Positions 19,833-28,351 of a stretch of 64,000 nt of DNA are shown in pieces. Position 1 is the first letter of the stretch. Each line of letters begins with the position of its first letter. Under the pieces are notes generated by a model. That model saw nothing but the letters and a program-made list of their open reading frames with translations. It did not search any database and was not told the DNA's origin. The position numbers were made by a program, and so were the translations under genes. The stretch is from assembly GCF_014647415.1 (NCBI RefSeq), contig NZ_BMPD01000005.1, forward strand, positions 1 through 64,000. The letters run 5' to 3'. The DNA is from Haloarcula sebkhae (GTDB lineage Archaea; Halobacteriota; Halobacteria; Halobacteriales; Haloarculaceae).

Positions 19833-20862
19833 TGAGCCGCCACGCGGCTCGGAACAGTCGAGCGGCGACCACGGGGTGCCACGAGACGATGAAGAGACGG
19901 GAGAGCAGGCGGATGACATCCCGCTCAACATCACCGGGCACGAGGACCGCGAGCCACCAGGCGTCTCGGACGACGCGGCGGCGCTACTCGGTGAATCCAC
20001 AGACACGGACGATGAGACAACGGTACAGGACCGCCCCGAAAACGACCAGCCGACCGGCAGCGACGAGGACGGAGACGAAGACGAAGACGTCGAACCGGTC
20101 GAAGTGCTGGTCCAGCTCGCCGACGACGGCGAAATCGACCCGTGGGACATCGACGTAGTGCGGGTCACCGACAAGTTCCTCCAGCGCATCGACGATGCGG
20201 ACCTGCGCACGTCAGGGCGGGCGCTGTTCTACGCGAGCGTCTTGATTCGGATGAAAAGCGACGCGATGCTCGGCGAGGGCGAGGACGAGGAGGAGCCGGC
20301 CGAGCCGTGGGAGCAGGCGATGCACGAGGACGCGCCCATCGAAGAACCGGACCCTTTCGCCGCGCTGGAGTCGGAGATGGACCGCCGGCTCGAACGCCGC
20401 CGTGCCCGCGGGATGCCACAGACGCTCGACGAACTCGTCCGGGACCTCCGCGACGCCGAGCGCGAATCGTGGTGGAAAGAATCCAGAGAGTACGACACCA
20501 GCGACTCTCCGAGCGGGTACGACCGCGGGACGCAGGAACTGGACTACCGCGGGGCCGACGACATGCGACTGGACGAGGAGCCGTCGGCCGCCGACGTGAC
20601 CGGGACGGCCCACGCCGAGAACATCGACGACATCATCGCCGACGTACACGACGCTGTCCGCGAACAGTACGACCAGGGCCGCGATGAGGTGCTGTACCGC
20701 GAGGTCGCCACGGCTGGCGGGACCCGCGTCGAGACGTTCCTCGGACTGCTGTTTCTTGCCCATCGCGGCCAAGTCCGTCTTCAGCAGGATGACCTCTTCG
20801 GCGACCTCTGGATTCAGGACCCCAACGCCGCGACTGGGTCGGACGAAGCCGTCGCAGACTGA
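19825..20862 (+). CDS. scpA: Segregation and condensation protein ScpA (kleisin)
   Basis: A 345-residue kleisin that bridges SMC heads. After an acidic disordered N-terminal extension (about residues 1-85) it shows the ScpA core DDGEIDPWDIDVVRVTDKFL and SGRALFYASVLIRMKSD, and a C-terminal winged helix (REVATAGGTRVETFLGLLFLA). The start ATG lies inside the end of smc. A ScpB gene is not adjacent. Confidence 0.92.
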   Translation: MTSEPPRGSEQSSGDHGVPRDDEETGEQADDIPLNITGHEDREPPGVSDDAAALLGESTDTDDETTVQDRPENDQPTGSDEDGDEDEDVEPVEVLVQLADDGEIDPWDIDVVRVTDKFLQRIDDADLRTSGRALFYASVLIRMKSDAMLGEGEDEEEPAEPWEQAMHEDAPIEEPDPFAALESEMDRRLERRRARGMPQTLDELVRDLRDAERESWWKESREYDTSDSPSGYDRGTQELDYRGADDMRLDEEPSAADVTGTAHAENIDDIIADVHDAVREQYDQGRDEVLYREVATAGGTRVETFLGLLFLAHRGQVRLQQDDLFGDLWIQDPNAATGSDEAVAD

Positions 20863-20960
20863 CTGTTTCGCCCGCAATCTTCCGCCGTTTGTGGCCACCA
20901 CTGAACGTCGAGAGTGACACGGTAAACAGGTTCAAACGGGTCGAACCCTAAACGTAGGTA

Positions 20961-22064
20961 ATGGCGACCCAGTCCTCGCAGCCGGAGTTGCCGGACCCGG
21001 AAGCGCTCGCAGACACGTTCTACGTGTACGAGATCGACAGGACCGCCGAGGACGGCGTCCGGTATTACGGCGAGCCGATGACCGAGTCAGAGCAGGTCAT
21101 CCACCGCATCGCGCCGGCGTTCCGTCAGCGCGGGTATCGTGTCGCGCTCAAGCGGGAGATGGGCGAGTGGGTACTGATCGCGCGGGAGCGGTCGCTCGGC
21201 GTCGACGGCATCCCGTGGCTGAACGTCGGACTCGCTGTCCTGACGCTGGTGTCGACGCTGTACGCCGGGACCCGCTGGTACGGGCTGTCTGTGCTCGAAG
21301 ACCCGACAGCGATGCTGCAGGCGTGGCCATTCGCTGCGGCGGCACTCGGTATCCTCGCCGTCCACGAGTTCGGCCACTACGTCATGAGCCGCTACCACGA
21401 GGTGGAGGCGAGCCTGCCGTACTTTCTGCCGTTCCCGAACGTCCTCGGGACGCTGGGTGCGGTCATCAGCATGAACGACCATATCCCCGACCGCAAGGCG
21501 CTGTTCGACATCGGCGTCGCCGGGCCGCTGGCGGGCCTCGCTGCAACAGTCGTCGTGACCGCTATCGGCGTGACGCTCCCGCCGGTGGAGGTAACCCGCG
21601 GGATCGTTACGAACATCGAACTCGGCTACCCGCTGTTGCTGCAGGGCATCGCCGCAGTGATGGGTGAACCGCTGGAGTACGCGAACCCGCAGCTCCTCCC
21701 GAACCCGGTCGTCATCGGCGGCTGGGTAGGAGCGTTCGTGACCTTCCTGAATCTCCTGCCGGTCGGCCAACTCGACGGCGCACACGTTGCCCGCTCGCTG
21801 TTCGGCGACCGCCTGTCGCTGGTCCAGCTCGCCGTCCCCGTGGCCCTGTTTGGGCTCGCAGGCTACCTCGTGGTCTTCGAGGGGGGCCGAGCGGCTGGGC
21901 TGTGGGCGTTCTGGGGGATTCTGGCGCTGGTGTTCGGCCGGCTCGGTTCCGCGACGCCGCTGGACGAGACACCGCTGGGGCCGGGCCGCTGGGCTGTTGG
22001 CCTAGTTACGTTCGTTTTAGGGATGCTCTGTTTCGTCCCGGTGCCGCTCGTCATCACGATGTAG
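20961..22064 (+). CDS. Site-2-type membrane metalloprotease (peptidase M50)
   Basis: A 367-residue intramembrane zinc protease. HEFGHYVMSRYHEV provides the HExxH zinc site inside a helix, and NLLPVGQLDGAHV supplies the third ligand (the LDG motif). About six to seven helices follow a soluble N-terminal domain (residues 1-75). It probably cleaves membrane-anchored regulators; the substrate is unknown. A run of about 98 bp without a gene separates it from scpA. Confidence 0.9.
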   Translation: MATQSSQPELPDPEALADTFYVYEIDRTAEDGVRYYGEPMTESEQVIHRIAPAFRQRGYRVALKREMGEWVLIARERSLGVDGIPWLNVGLAVLTLVSTLYAGTRWYGLSVLEDPTAMLQAWPFAAAALGILAVHEFGHYVMSRYHEVEASLPYFLPFPNVLGTLGAVISMNDHIPDRKALFDIGVAGPLAGLAATVVVTAIGVTLPPVEVTRGIVTNIELGYPLLLQGIAAVMGEPLEYANPQLLPNPVVIGGWVGAFVTFLNLLPVGQLDGAHVARSLFGDRLSLVQLAVPVALFGLAGYLVVFEGGRAAGLWAFWGILALVFGRLGSATPLDETPLGPGRWAVGLVTFVLGMLCFVPVPLVITM

Positions 22065-22095
22065 CGCCCCGCCGCTCGTTCTTGCCGTAGCCAAT

Positions 22096-22746
22096 TCACA
22101 GCCCGTACGGGTCGTACTCGGGTCTGTTGTCCGCGCCGGCAGAGAGATCATATCGCTCCCGGAACTCAGTGAGCAGTTCGTCAGCGCCAGCAGTGAACAG
22201 CACGGCGACGCCGTAGGGTCGTGAGTACGAGTCAGCATCGGGCGGGTCGGGGTCGATGAAAATAGCGTCCGTCGGCGGCTCGCCGATACCGGGGAGCTCG
22301 GTCAGCAGTGATTCCATCGGCACGAGGCCGGTGAGCACGCTCGGGACAAAGGTACCGCCAGGCAGCGGCGCGCGCGGCTGAACGAAACACTCCGCGACCG
22401 GCTCGCCATCCTCTTCGAGTACAGTGCTTGCCGGACGTTCCAGCCCCGGCTCCCAGAGGTCAGCCGCCACTGCCGGTATTTCGGCGTCAACGGCGAAATC
22501 CATCGTCACGCGGTCGAGCCGCTCGAACGAAAGCAGCGACCAGGCCTCATCCGAGTCGTCGGGGTCGCCGCCCAGCGTCGCTTCGACGAGATTGCCCGTC
22601 CGGAGGTCGTCGACTGCCGGCTGTCGCTCGCCGTAGCCGGACTGGTACACGGTATAGAGCCGCGTTGCATCGGTGTCGAACAGATTGATGTGCGGGACCG
22701 CGTCGACAACGCGGTAGACCCTGAACACGCCCGTGCGCTCGTCCAT
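22096..22746 (-). CDS. Conserved haloarchaeal protein
   Basis: A 216-residue soluble acidic protein starting MDERTGVFRVYRVVDAVPH. I use this ATG (22746) rather than one 14 codons upstream because the extra residues are basic and untypical. The N-terminal half looks beta-rich (TRLYTVYQSGYG). The family resembles a haloarchaeal domain of unknown function, but I cannot name it firmly. Confidence 0.6.
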   Translation of the reverse strand: MDERTGVFRVYRVVDAVPHINLFDTDATRLYTVYQSGYGERQPAVDDLRTGNLVEATLGGDPDDSDEAWSLLSFERLDRVTMDFAVDAEIPAVAADLWEPGLERPASTVLEEDGEPVAECFVQPRAPLPGGTFVPSVLTGLVPMESLLTELPGIGEPPTDAIFIDPDPPDADSYSRPYGVAVLFTAGADELLTEFRERYDLSAGADNRPEYDPYGL

Positions 22747-22794
22747 ATTTCCCCGACGCGCTCCATCGTCAAGACTCCGCGGACTCACCGCCGC

Positions 22795-23031
22795 TCAGGC
22801 AGCCGTCATGAGCTTGAGCCACTCGGTCAGGCAGTCGTCGCTACAGTGGTGGTGACGCTGTCGGTCGCCGCTCGTGTCCAGCACACCGACGACGAGATGC
22901 CAGTCGTCGGCGTACACGTGGCCGCCACAGACCACGCAATCGCGCACCGTCTCGTCGTCCGTCCGCTTCCCGACAGACACCGTCTCGACGTAGTAGGTCC
23001 CTCCGAGGGCGTACGGCGTTTCCAGTTCCAT
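22795..23031 (-). CDS. Small zinc-binding protein
   Basis: A 78-residue protein with probable zinc ligands DCVVCGGHVYADDWH and HHHCSDDC (two cysteine pairs about 30 residues apart). The start at 23031 (MELETPYAL) is preferred over an ATG eight codons earlier. It lies 48 bp upstream of the preceding minus-strand gene and may be co-transcribed with it. Function unknown. Confidence 0.6.
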   Translation of the reverse strand: MELETPYALGGTYYVETVSVGKRTDDETVRDCVVCGGHVYADDWHLVVGVLDTSGDRQRHHHCSDDCLTEWLKLMTAA

Positions 23032-23125
23032 CAGCGCAGTCTGGGGACTACACACGCCTAAATGACGGGTGCAAACCGACCGGTCCGACGCAACACGGAC
23101 GTATCTTCAGCTCTAAGTTACAAAT

Positions 23126-23377
23126 ATGAGTCAATCCACGGAACTTCCAGACCCAGACCCGGAACAGCTCCGCCTGGCAGTCGAACGGCTGCTCGACGAG
23201 ACGGTTGACCGCAACGAGCCACTCCAACTCTCGGCTGATGAGCTGTCGGTCTCTGTTCCGATGCGGTTCGGTTCAGACTCCCCGCAGGCAACGTGGCGGT
23301 TCGACGGCGACGTGACGATCTCAGTCGACGGTGTTCGGGGGCCGCTCAGAGAGTGGGTCGACCTCCTCGAAGAATAG
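23126..23377 (+). CDS. Small conserved haloarchaeal protein
   Basis: An 83-residue acidic protein with an N-terminal helix (EQLRLAVERLLDETV) followed by a beta-rich part (VSVPMRFGSDSPQATWRFDGDVTI, of which only the short pattern is quoted). It looks like an intact single-domain protein. No family is recognised and the gene stands between two minus-strand genes. Confidence 0.6.
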   Translation: MSQSTELPDPDPEQLRLAVERLLDETVDRNEPLQLSADELSVSVPMRFGSDSPQATWRFDGDVTISVDGVRGPLREWVDLLEE

Positions 23378-23398
23378 CCGGCGTCGGAGCCGAAGCGC

Positions 23399-24097
23399 TC
23401 AGAACGCCTCAACGTGGGGGCGGAGATCGAGTTCCAGCGTCCACGCCGAGCGGTCCTGTTCGACGAGGTGCCAGTACGACTGGGCGACCTCGTCGGGATC
23501 AAGGTACGACTGTGCGTCGCGGTCGGCTGTGTCCGTAGCGTCCGGTGGGCGAATCTGGCCGTCGATGATGACGTGAGCGACGTGGATGCCTTCCGGACCG
23601 AGTTCCCGCGCCATCGATTCAGCTAGCCCGCGGACGGCGAACTTGGCGGCACTGAACCCGATCGCACCGTCGCGGCCCCGGACAGCAGATGTCGCACCGG
23701 TGAAGATGATCGTCCCGCCGTCGCCGGCCAGCATGTCCTCGACGGCCTCCTGCGAACAGGCTAGCCCGCCCGTCGGGCCGACGGCGAGGGCGTGCTGGAA
23801 CTCGTCGTGTGTGATTTCCTGTGTCCCCTTCCACGCACCGCCGCTGGCGTGGTTCACGAGCACGTCGACGGGGCCGAACTCGTCCCGGACCTGCTCGAAG
23901 CCCGCCGCGACTTGGTCCGGACTGGTAATATCAGTCTGTACTGCGAGCGCGTCGTCGCCGAGATCCGCCGACAGTGACTCCAGATACGACGCCGACCGGG
24001 CGAACAGGCCGACCTGACAGCCTTCGCCGATGAGCGTTCTGGCCAGTGACTCCCCGAGGCCCGGACCGACACCTGCAATGACTGCTGTCCGTGACAT
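23399..24097 (-). CDS. SDR-family oxidoreductase with Phe at the catalytic Tyr position
   Basis: A 232-residue short-chain dehydrogenase/reductase-like protein. The cofactor loop is AGVGPGLGESLA (variant of TGxxxGxG), NHASGGAW replaces NNAG, and the active-site region reads GFSAAKFAVRG, so the catalytic tyrosine of YxxxK is phenylalanine. The start at 24097 matches the family N terminus. The Tyr to Phe change occurs in some SDR subgroups and suggests altered or weak activity. Confidence 0.85.
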   Translation of the reverse strand: MSRTAVIAGVGPGLGESLARTLIGEGCQVGLFARSASYLESLSADLGDDALAVQTDITSPDQVAAGFEQVRDEFGPVDVLVNHASGGAWKGTQEITHDEFQHALAVGPTGGLACSQEAVEDMLAGDGGTIIFTGATSAVRGRDGAIGFSAAKFAVRGLAESMARELGPEGIHVAHVIIDGQIRPPDATDTADRDAQSYLDPDEVAQSYWHLVEQDRSAWTLELDLRPHVEAF

Positions 24098-24202
24098 ATG
24101 GACACGAACGACTACCGGGTGGATGAAAGTATGGTCACAGCAGCGGTTCGGAATGGAGGGCCGCAATATCCACGGTGATGCCTGAAATCACAGGGTTCCG
24201 TG

Positions 24203-24448
24203 TCAGTCGTCTCCTCCATGTGCGTGGCCGATACGCAGCGTCACGGCGTTGCAGACGACGAGCGCGACGAACGCGATCCGCGTCGCCCCGGAGTTCAGGC
24301 CGGTAACTAGTAGCGGAAGATACAGAAATGGGAGCGCAATCGCTGTCCAGAACGCGATGCCTCGAACGGCGGAGACGAGCGACTCGTCGAACTCCGGTAT
24401 GGACTCATCAAACTGGGCGAGTAATTCGTATGCGGACGAACTTGACAT
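24203..24448 (-). CDS. Small two-helix membrane protein
   Basis: An 81-residue protein with two hydrophobic segments (about residues 33-54 and 59-75) and a short C-terminal His/Asp tail (GHAHGGDD). The start at 24448 follows an ATATG junction; an ATG six codons upstream is possible. No family is recognised. Confidence 0.55.
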   Translation of the reverse strand: MSSSSAYELLAQFDESIPEFDESLVSAVRGIAFWTAIALPFLYLPLLVTGLNSGATRIAFVALVVCNAVTLRIGHAHGGDD

Positions 24449-24661
24449 ATGGAGGGACCTACCCACGGCTTCTATTGGAGATAGCTTATAACCGCTAGAG
24501 GTTTCCGCCCGTTTCGCTTCGTTTCACGCATAGCGGCCCCTAGTCGTTCATTTTATTATCGGCTGAGCGACGCTTAGACATTTTATCAGCGGTGCAGCTG
24601 TGGTATGATACGTATAACACCTCCAGCTACGATGATACCTCCACTGGACGTGTACGACCGA

Positions 24662-25093
24662 TTATGGTCCGAGTAGTGACACAGTTACGTCGTGCTCTGT
24701 GTCGTTTAGTGTCGTACTATCGACGACGTGGTCCGGAAGTGACTCCCGCCACTCGGCGAGCCGCTGCTCGTGGTAGGTCCGGTGGCGCTCCAGCGAGTAC
24801 GTCTCGTCGTCGGCAGCCCGAAGCTCGTCAGCGGTGTCATCGGGCGTCGGATACGGCGGTGCATCCGTAGTCAGCAGTGAGTCGGGCTCGATGTGGATCG
24901 TGTTATCGTCGTCGTCGGGCTGGACGACGTGGAGGCGCGCCCGCATCCGGCCACTGAACGGTGGTGTGACGCGTAACACGGTCTCTGATCCGTCTGCAGT
25001 CGATTCAATGGCCGCGACGAGGTCCGTGGCGCTTATTGCGATTGACTTGATGTCTGTCGGGTCGGTGTCCATGGCTGAGTCTGTGTGTTCCAT
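24662..25093 (-). CDS. Conserved haloarchaeal acidic protein
   Basis: A 143-residue acidic protein with a beta-rich N-terminal half (ISATDLVAAIESTADGSE) and a helical middle ending in HEQRLAEWRESLPDHVV. It is 11 bp downstream of the pyridoxamine-oxidase-like gene on the same strand, so both are probably in one transcript. I do not recognise a functional domain. Confidence 0.55.
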   Translation of the reverse strand: MEHTDSAMDTDPTDIKSIAISATDLVAAIESTADGSETVLRVTPPFSGRMRARLHVVQPDDDDNTIHIEPDSLLTTDAPPYPTPDDTADELRAADDETYSLERHRTYHEQRLAEWRESLPDHVVDSTTLNDTEHDVTVSLLGP

Positions 25094-25104
25094 TGTTCAG
25101 GCAG

Positions 25105-25542
25105 TTACATCCGATTGCTGTAGTCCCAGGTGTGGAGTCGGTCGGGCGTAATCGTGATCTGTATCTCACGGCGGTCGGGTGCAAGCAGCCGTTCGGCCAG
25201 CGGTGAGTCGGTGCCGCCGAGATACCGGTGCAATAAGTCGGTGAGAACCGTCTTATCCTCGTCCGCTGTCATCGTCGCTGTGCCATTGCCCCTGACGCCG
25301 CGGTACGGCGGCTCGTTCGTCGAGACTTCGAACGAGACGTGGTCGTCATAGTCGAGGTAATCGACAACGGCGGCGTCTGCCCCGGTCGCACACTCGAAGA
25401 CACCGTCAACGAACCGATACCAGAGCGAGAGCATCCAGGGTTTGTCTGCTGGAGTTCGGCATCCGAGACGGAGTGGCACAGTTTCGGTGCTGAGAAACTG
25501 TTCCATCTCCTCGTTCGTCCACGGTCCGGAGACGGTCACCAT
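25105..25542 (-). CDS. Pyridoxamine 5'-phosphate oxidase-like flavin protein
   Basis: A 145-residue split-barrel protein of the PNPOx-like/flavin-binding type. Typical patterns are RLGCRTPADKPWMLSLWY in the first strands, then a dimer interface and HVSFEVSTNEPPYRGVRGNG. It probably binds FMN or F420; the substrate is unknown. Length is normal for single-domain members. Confidence 0.72.
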   Translation of the reverse strand: MVTVSGPWTNEEMEQFLSTETVPLRLGCRTPADKPWMLSLWYRFVDGVFECATGADAAVVDYLDYDDHVSFEVSTNEPPYRGVRGNGTATMTADEDKTVLTDLLHRYLGGTDSPLAERLLAPDRREIQITITPDRLHTWDYSNRM

Positions 25543-25710
25543 ACACGCAGCGTACGGTCGCCGCTATGTTAACATCTCTGGCATGAGTCACTGCTTTGTG
25601 ACAGTACCTACCAAAGAAAAGTCAATAGACCAACTCCACTGTTCTCAGAATCGATAATACGCTGGGTACCTTTATTTTGGTGTTCGGGAAAGTCACCGTG
25701 AGAGCAGTAC

Positions 25711-26325
25711 GTGAGTCGACAGGAGGGACAACAAGTGCAAAAGCGTGTTGAGACGGAGGAGGCAACGGTTCTCGTCGTCGACGATGAGCAAGATATCGCG
25801 GATCTGTATTCGACGTGGTTGCTGACCGCACACGACGTTCGGACCGCACACAGCGGTACGGAAGCGCTCCAGTTAGTCGATGCGTCCGTCGACGTCGTCT
25901 TTCTGGATCGGCAGATGCCCGATATGAGCGGTGACGAGGTCCTCGATACCATCGCGGAACGGGGTATCGATCCGGCAGTCGTAATGGTGACGGCCGTCGA
26001 CCCGGACTTCGACATCATCGAGATGCCCTTCGACGAGTACCTGACGAAGCCGGTCAGCCGCGAGGACCTCCTCGACACCGTCTCGGAGATGCTCGTCCGG
26101 ACCACGTACGACGATCAGGTGCAGGAGTACTTCGCCGTGGCCTCGAAGAAAGCGACGCTGGAAACGCAGAAGAACACCGCGCAACTGGAAGCTAACGACG
26201 AGTACCGGACTGTCAGCGAGCGACTCGAAGAACTCCGCGAGACGGCCGATTCCACGGCCGCAGAGATCGACGACTTCGAAGCCGTGTTTCACGAGTTCCC
26301 TGGTGGCGGCCTCTCGTCTGGCTGA
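25711..26325 (+). CDS. HalX-type response regulator
   Basis: A 204-residue haloarchaeal response regulator. The receiver domain (about 18-130) has the acidic pair D24-D25, phospho-acceptor D66 in VVFLDRQMP, T94 and K113 (LTKP). The C-terminal part is the helical HalX domain with KKATLETQKNTAQLEANDEY. No DNA-binding domain is present. The start is GTG at 25711; a TTTATTTT element near 25671 could be its TATA box. It is the last clear host gene before the provirus. Confidence 0.9.
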   Translation: MSRQEGQQVQKRVETEEATVLVVDDEQDIADLYSTWLLTAHDVRTAHSGTEALQLVDASVDVVFLDRQMPDMSGDEVLDTIAERGIDPAVVMVTAVDPDFDIIEMPFDEYLTKPVSREDLLDTVSEMLVRTTYDDQVQEYFAVASKKATLETQKNTAQLEANDEYRTVSERLEELRETADSTAAEIDDFEAVFHEFPGGGLSSG

Positions 26326-26345
26326 CCGCTGGCGATTCTTCTCCT

Positions 26346-26486
26346 GTGAAACTACCGTCTAAGTCTCCAAACAGTCGTGACAAACACGACAGTGTTCGGG
26401 AGCGACTCGGCGGGGATGCCGTCTACTCGCTCGGTGCAGCACTGCTCGCTCCAGTCGCGTGCTGTCTGTTCGGCACGGGCCAGTGA
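26346..26486 (+). CDS. Possible small peptide at the host-provirus junction
   Basis: A 46-codon frame from GTG with a charged N-terminal half (SPNSRDKHDSVRERLGG) and a hydrophobic end (AALLAPVACCLFGTG). It lies between the host response regulator and the integrase. It could be a real small membrane peptide, a cut host gene or chance; there is no independent support. Confidence 0.2.
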   Translation: MKLPSKSPNSRDKHDSVRERLGGDAVYSLGAALLAPVACCLFGTGQ

Positions 26487-26579
26487 TACTGCTGGCTGTT
26501 GGTCGATGTGATCTGGAAAATGCCCGGGGAGAGCATTATACCCGAGCTTTACATGCCCGTCGTCCGTGACACTGTCTAC

Positions 26580-27791
26580 ATGACTGACAACCCAGCCGAT
26601 GCCGTCGAGACCATGGTCGACCGGCTCGACGACGACCACTACGACATCAGCGAGGCCGACCGCGACCTCCTCCAAAACCTCGACCGACAGATCCGGCTGC
26701 TCGGACCCAGCGAGTTCTCCGACCACCGTCATGAGTTCCTCTTGCGGCGTGGGCTGATCATCGCGAAGCGCGTTGGCGGCCTCGCCGAGGCCGTCACCGA
26801 TCGCAACGCTGCAGAAGATATCGTCGCGTGGATCAACACCGAGCAGACCGGGAGCCCTGAGACGAACAAAGACTACCGCGTGGCCTTCCGGACTATCGGG
26901 AAGGTCGTTACCGACGGCGACGGGTACCCAGACGCTGTCGAGTGGGTTCCCGGCGGCTATCCCGAGAACTATGACCCGGCGCCCGATCCCAGCGAGATGT
27001 TGGACTGGGCGGAGGATATCCAACCGATGCTGGACGCCTGCCTCAATTCCCGCGACAGGGCCCTCATCGCCCTCGCGTGGGACCTCGGCCCTCGCCCCGG
27101 AGAGTTGTACGACCTCACACCAGGCGACATCGTTGATCACGACTACGGCCTGCAGGTGACGCTGAACGGAAAGAACGGCCGTCGGTCGCCCGTTCTGGTT
27201 CCCTCGGTGCCCTACGTCCGTCGATGGCTCGACGATCACCCCGGCGGTGACACCGACCCGCTGTGGTGCAAGCTCAACAGCCCAGAGGCGATCTCGAACA
27301 ATCGTGTTCGCGATGCTCTGAAGGATGTCGCCGACCGCGCTGGCGTCAGCAAGACCGTCACGCCCACCTACTTCCGGAAGTCCTCGGCCAGCTACCTTGC
27401 CTCGCAGGGTGTCTCGCAGGCTCACCTGGAAGAGCACCACGGCTGGACTCGTGGATCCGACATCGCAAGTCGGTACATCGCTGTCTTCGACGATGCCAGC
27501 GAACGAGAAATCGCCCGGGCACATGGTATCGACGTTGAGGCCGACGAGCCCGATGCGGTCGGCCCGCTGGTCTGCCCGCGTTGCGAACAAAAGACGCCGC
27601 GAGAAAAGGACGCCTGCGTGTGGTGCGGACAGGTCCTGTCCCAGAGAGCGGCCGAAGAGGCTGAACGGCAACGGCAGGATGCGATGGATAGCATGGTCGA
27701 GGCTGACGGTGACCTCGCCGAAGCTATCGCGACTGTCGAGGCCGAGATTGGAGACGATGTCTCCATTCGGATCGAAGGACTCGACGAGTAG
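26580..27791 (+). CDS. int: Tyrosine recombinase / integrase with C-terminal zinc ribbon
   Basis: A 403-residue site-specific recombinase. The N-terminal SAM-like core-binding domain precedes the catalytic domain with box-I arginine in GPRPGELYDL, then TPTYFRKSS in the usual PHxLRH position (the histidine is Thr here, the Arg is kept), a histidine in EEHHGW and the nucleophilic tyrosine in ASRYIAVF. Residues about 325-350 add a zinc ribbon (LVCPRCEQKTPREKDACVWC). The ATG at 26580 is preferred over upstream TTG. It is the only plus-strand gene at the left end. Confidence 0.92.
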   Translation: MTDNPADAVETMVDRLDDDHYDISEADRDLLQNLDRQIRLLGPSEFSDHRHEFLLRRGLIIAKRVGGLAEAVTDRNAAEDIVAWINTEQTGSPETNKDYRVAFRTIGKVVTDGDGYPDAVEWVPGGYPENYDPAPDPSEMLDWAEDIQPMLDACLNSRDRALIALAWDLGPRPGELYDLTPGDIVDHDYGLQVTLNGKNGRRSPVLVPSVPYVRRWLDDHPGGDTDPLWCKLNSPEAISNNRVRDALKDVADRAGVSKTVTPTYFRKSSASYLASQGVSQAHLEEHHGWTRGSDIASRYIAVFDDASEREIARAHGIDVEADEPDAVGPLVCPRCEQKTPREKDACVWCGQVLSQRAAEEAERQRQDAMDSMVEADGDLAEAIATVEAEIGDDVSIRIEGLDE

Positions 27792-27792
27792 C

Positions 27793-27963
27793 TCAGACAT
27801 CGTACCCGGCCTCTCGAAGGGAGTCGAGCCAGTTCTCTGCGTACTCAGCGTATGGAACATCACTGTCGGCGATGGTCTGCAGCTCCTCGCGAACGCTATA
27901 CAGCGATTCAAGTCGGTCGTCGTCAGGTTGGTCAGGTAGGTCAGTCTCAGCGCTTTTGCTCAT
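27793..27963 (-). CDS. Small acidic protein, last gene of the 32.6-27.8 kb operon
   Basis: A 56-residue acidic, mostly helical protein (MSKSAETDLPDQPDDDRL at the start). Its ATG overlaps the stop of the preceding gene by one base (TAATG), a typical coupled pair in this operon. It ends 1 nt from the converging integrase. No family recognised. Confidence 0.6.
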   Translation of the reverse strand: MSKSAETDLPDQPDDDRLESLYSVREELQTIADSDVPYAEYAENWLDSLREAGYDV

Positions 27964-28259
27964 TAGAAATCAGCCTCCCGCAGTGATTTGTTTGGGTGCT
28001 CGCGAACGTCACGAGCGGCGACGTGGAGCTTGCCCCGAGCTCGCAGGTCCGGCGCCGGCGCGGTTACCCCCTTGAATGGTTCACGCTGGCGCCATCGCTC
28101 GGCAAGCTCGGCGGTGATTCGACCCAGTCCCTCACACAGCGCACACGTGTTGTCGCCGTGCATGCAGCGGCCCTGGGCGTGACACAGGTCGTCGTAACAC
28201 TCGATGTGCTTGCCGGTGCCGTGACAGCGGATGCAATCTCTCCATTCGGGGCCCCTCAT
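27963..28259 (-). CDS. Cysteine-rich DnaJ-like zinc-finger protein
   Basis: A 98-residue protein whose first half carries CIRCHGTGKH and CALCEGLGR, two CxxCxGxG repeats like those of the DnaJ central domain, plus ECYDDLCHAQGRC between them. It should bind two zincs. I start it at 28259 because the longer frame upstream is the overlapped gene read out of frame. It overlaps the 31-aa peptide gene by ATGA. Role unknown, probably DNA- or protein-binding. Confidence 0.72.
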   Translation of the reverse strand: MRGPEWRDCIRCHGTGKHIECYDDLCHAQGRCMHGDNTCALCEGLGRITAELAERWRQREPFKGVTAPAPDLRARGKLHVAARDVREHPNKSLREADF

Positions 28260-28351
28260 GCTATCGCCCCCGTCGAAACAGCAAGCAGTGCCAGCAGGAT
28301 CAGCCCCCACACGATCATCAGGATGCCCTCGTGGACTGGCGTCAGTTCCAT
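28256..28351 (-). CDS. 31-residue single-helix membrane peptide
   Basis: A 31-codon gene: a short polar start (MELTPVHEG) followed by one transmembrane helix (ILMIVWGLILLALLAVS). Its ATG overlaps the upstream stop (TGATG) and its TGA overlaps the downstream ATG (ATGA), so both ends show the coupling seen across the operon. This supports a real gene despite its length. Confidence 0.6.
   Translation of the reverse strand: MELTPVHEGILMIVWGLILLALLAVSTGAIA

Noticed and set aside
26326-26580. tRNA gene or attachment site at the left provirus end
   Set aside because: No cloverleaf or TTCRA-type arm is visible, and the right end is outside the window, so no direct repeat can be matched.
26352-27911. 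Minus-strand frame of 519 codons opposite the integrase
   Set aside because: The integrase active-site motifs are on the plus strand; this frame is its mirror image with no recognisable domain.
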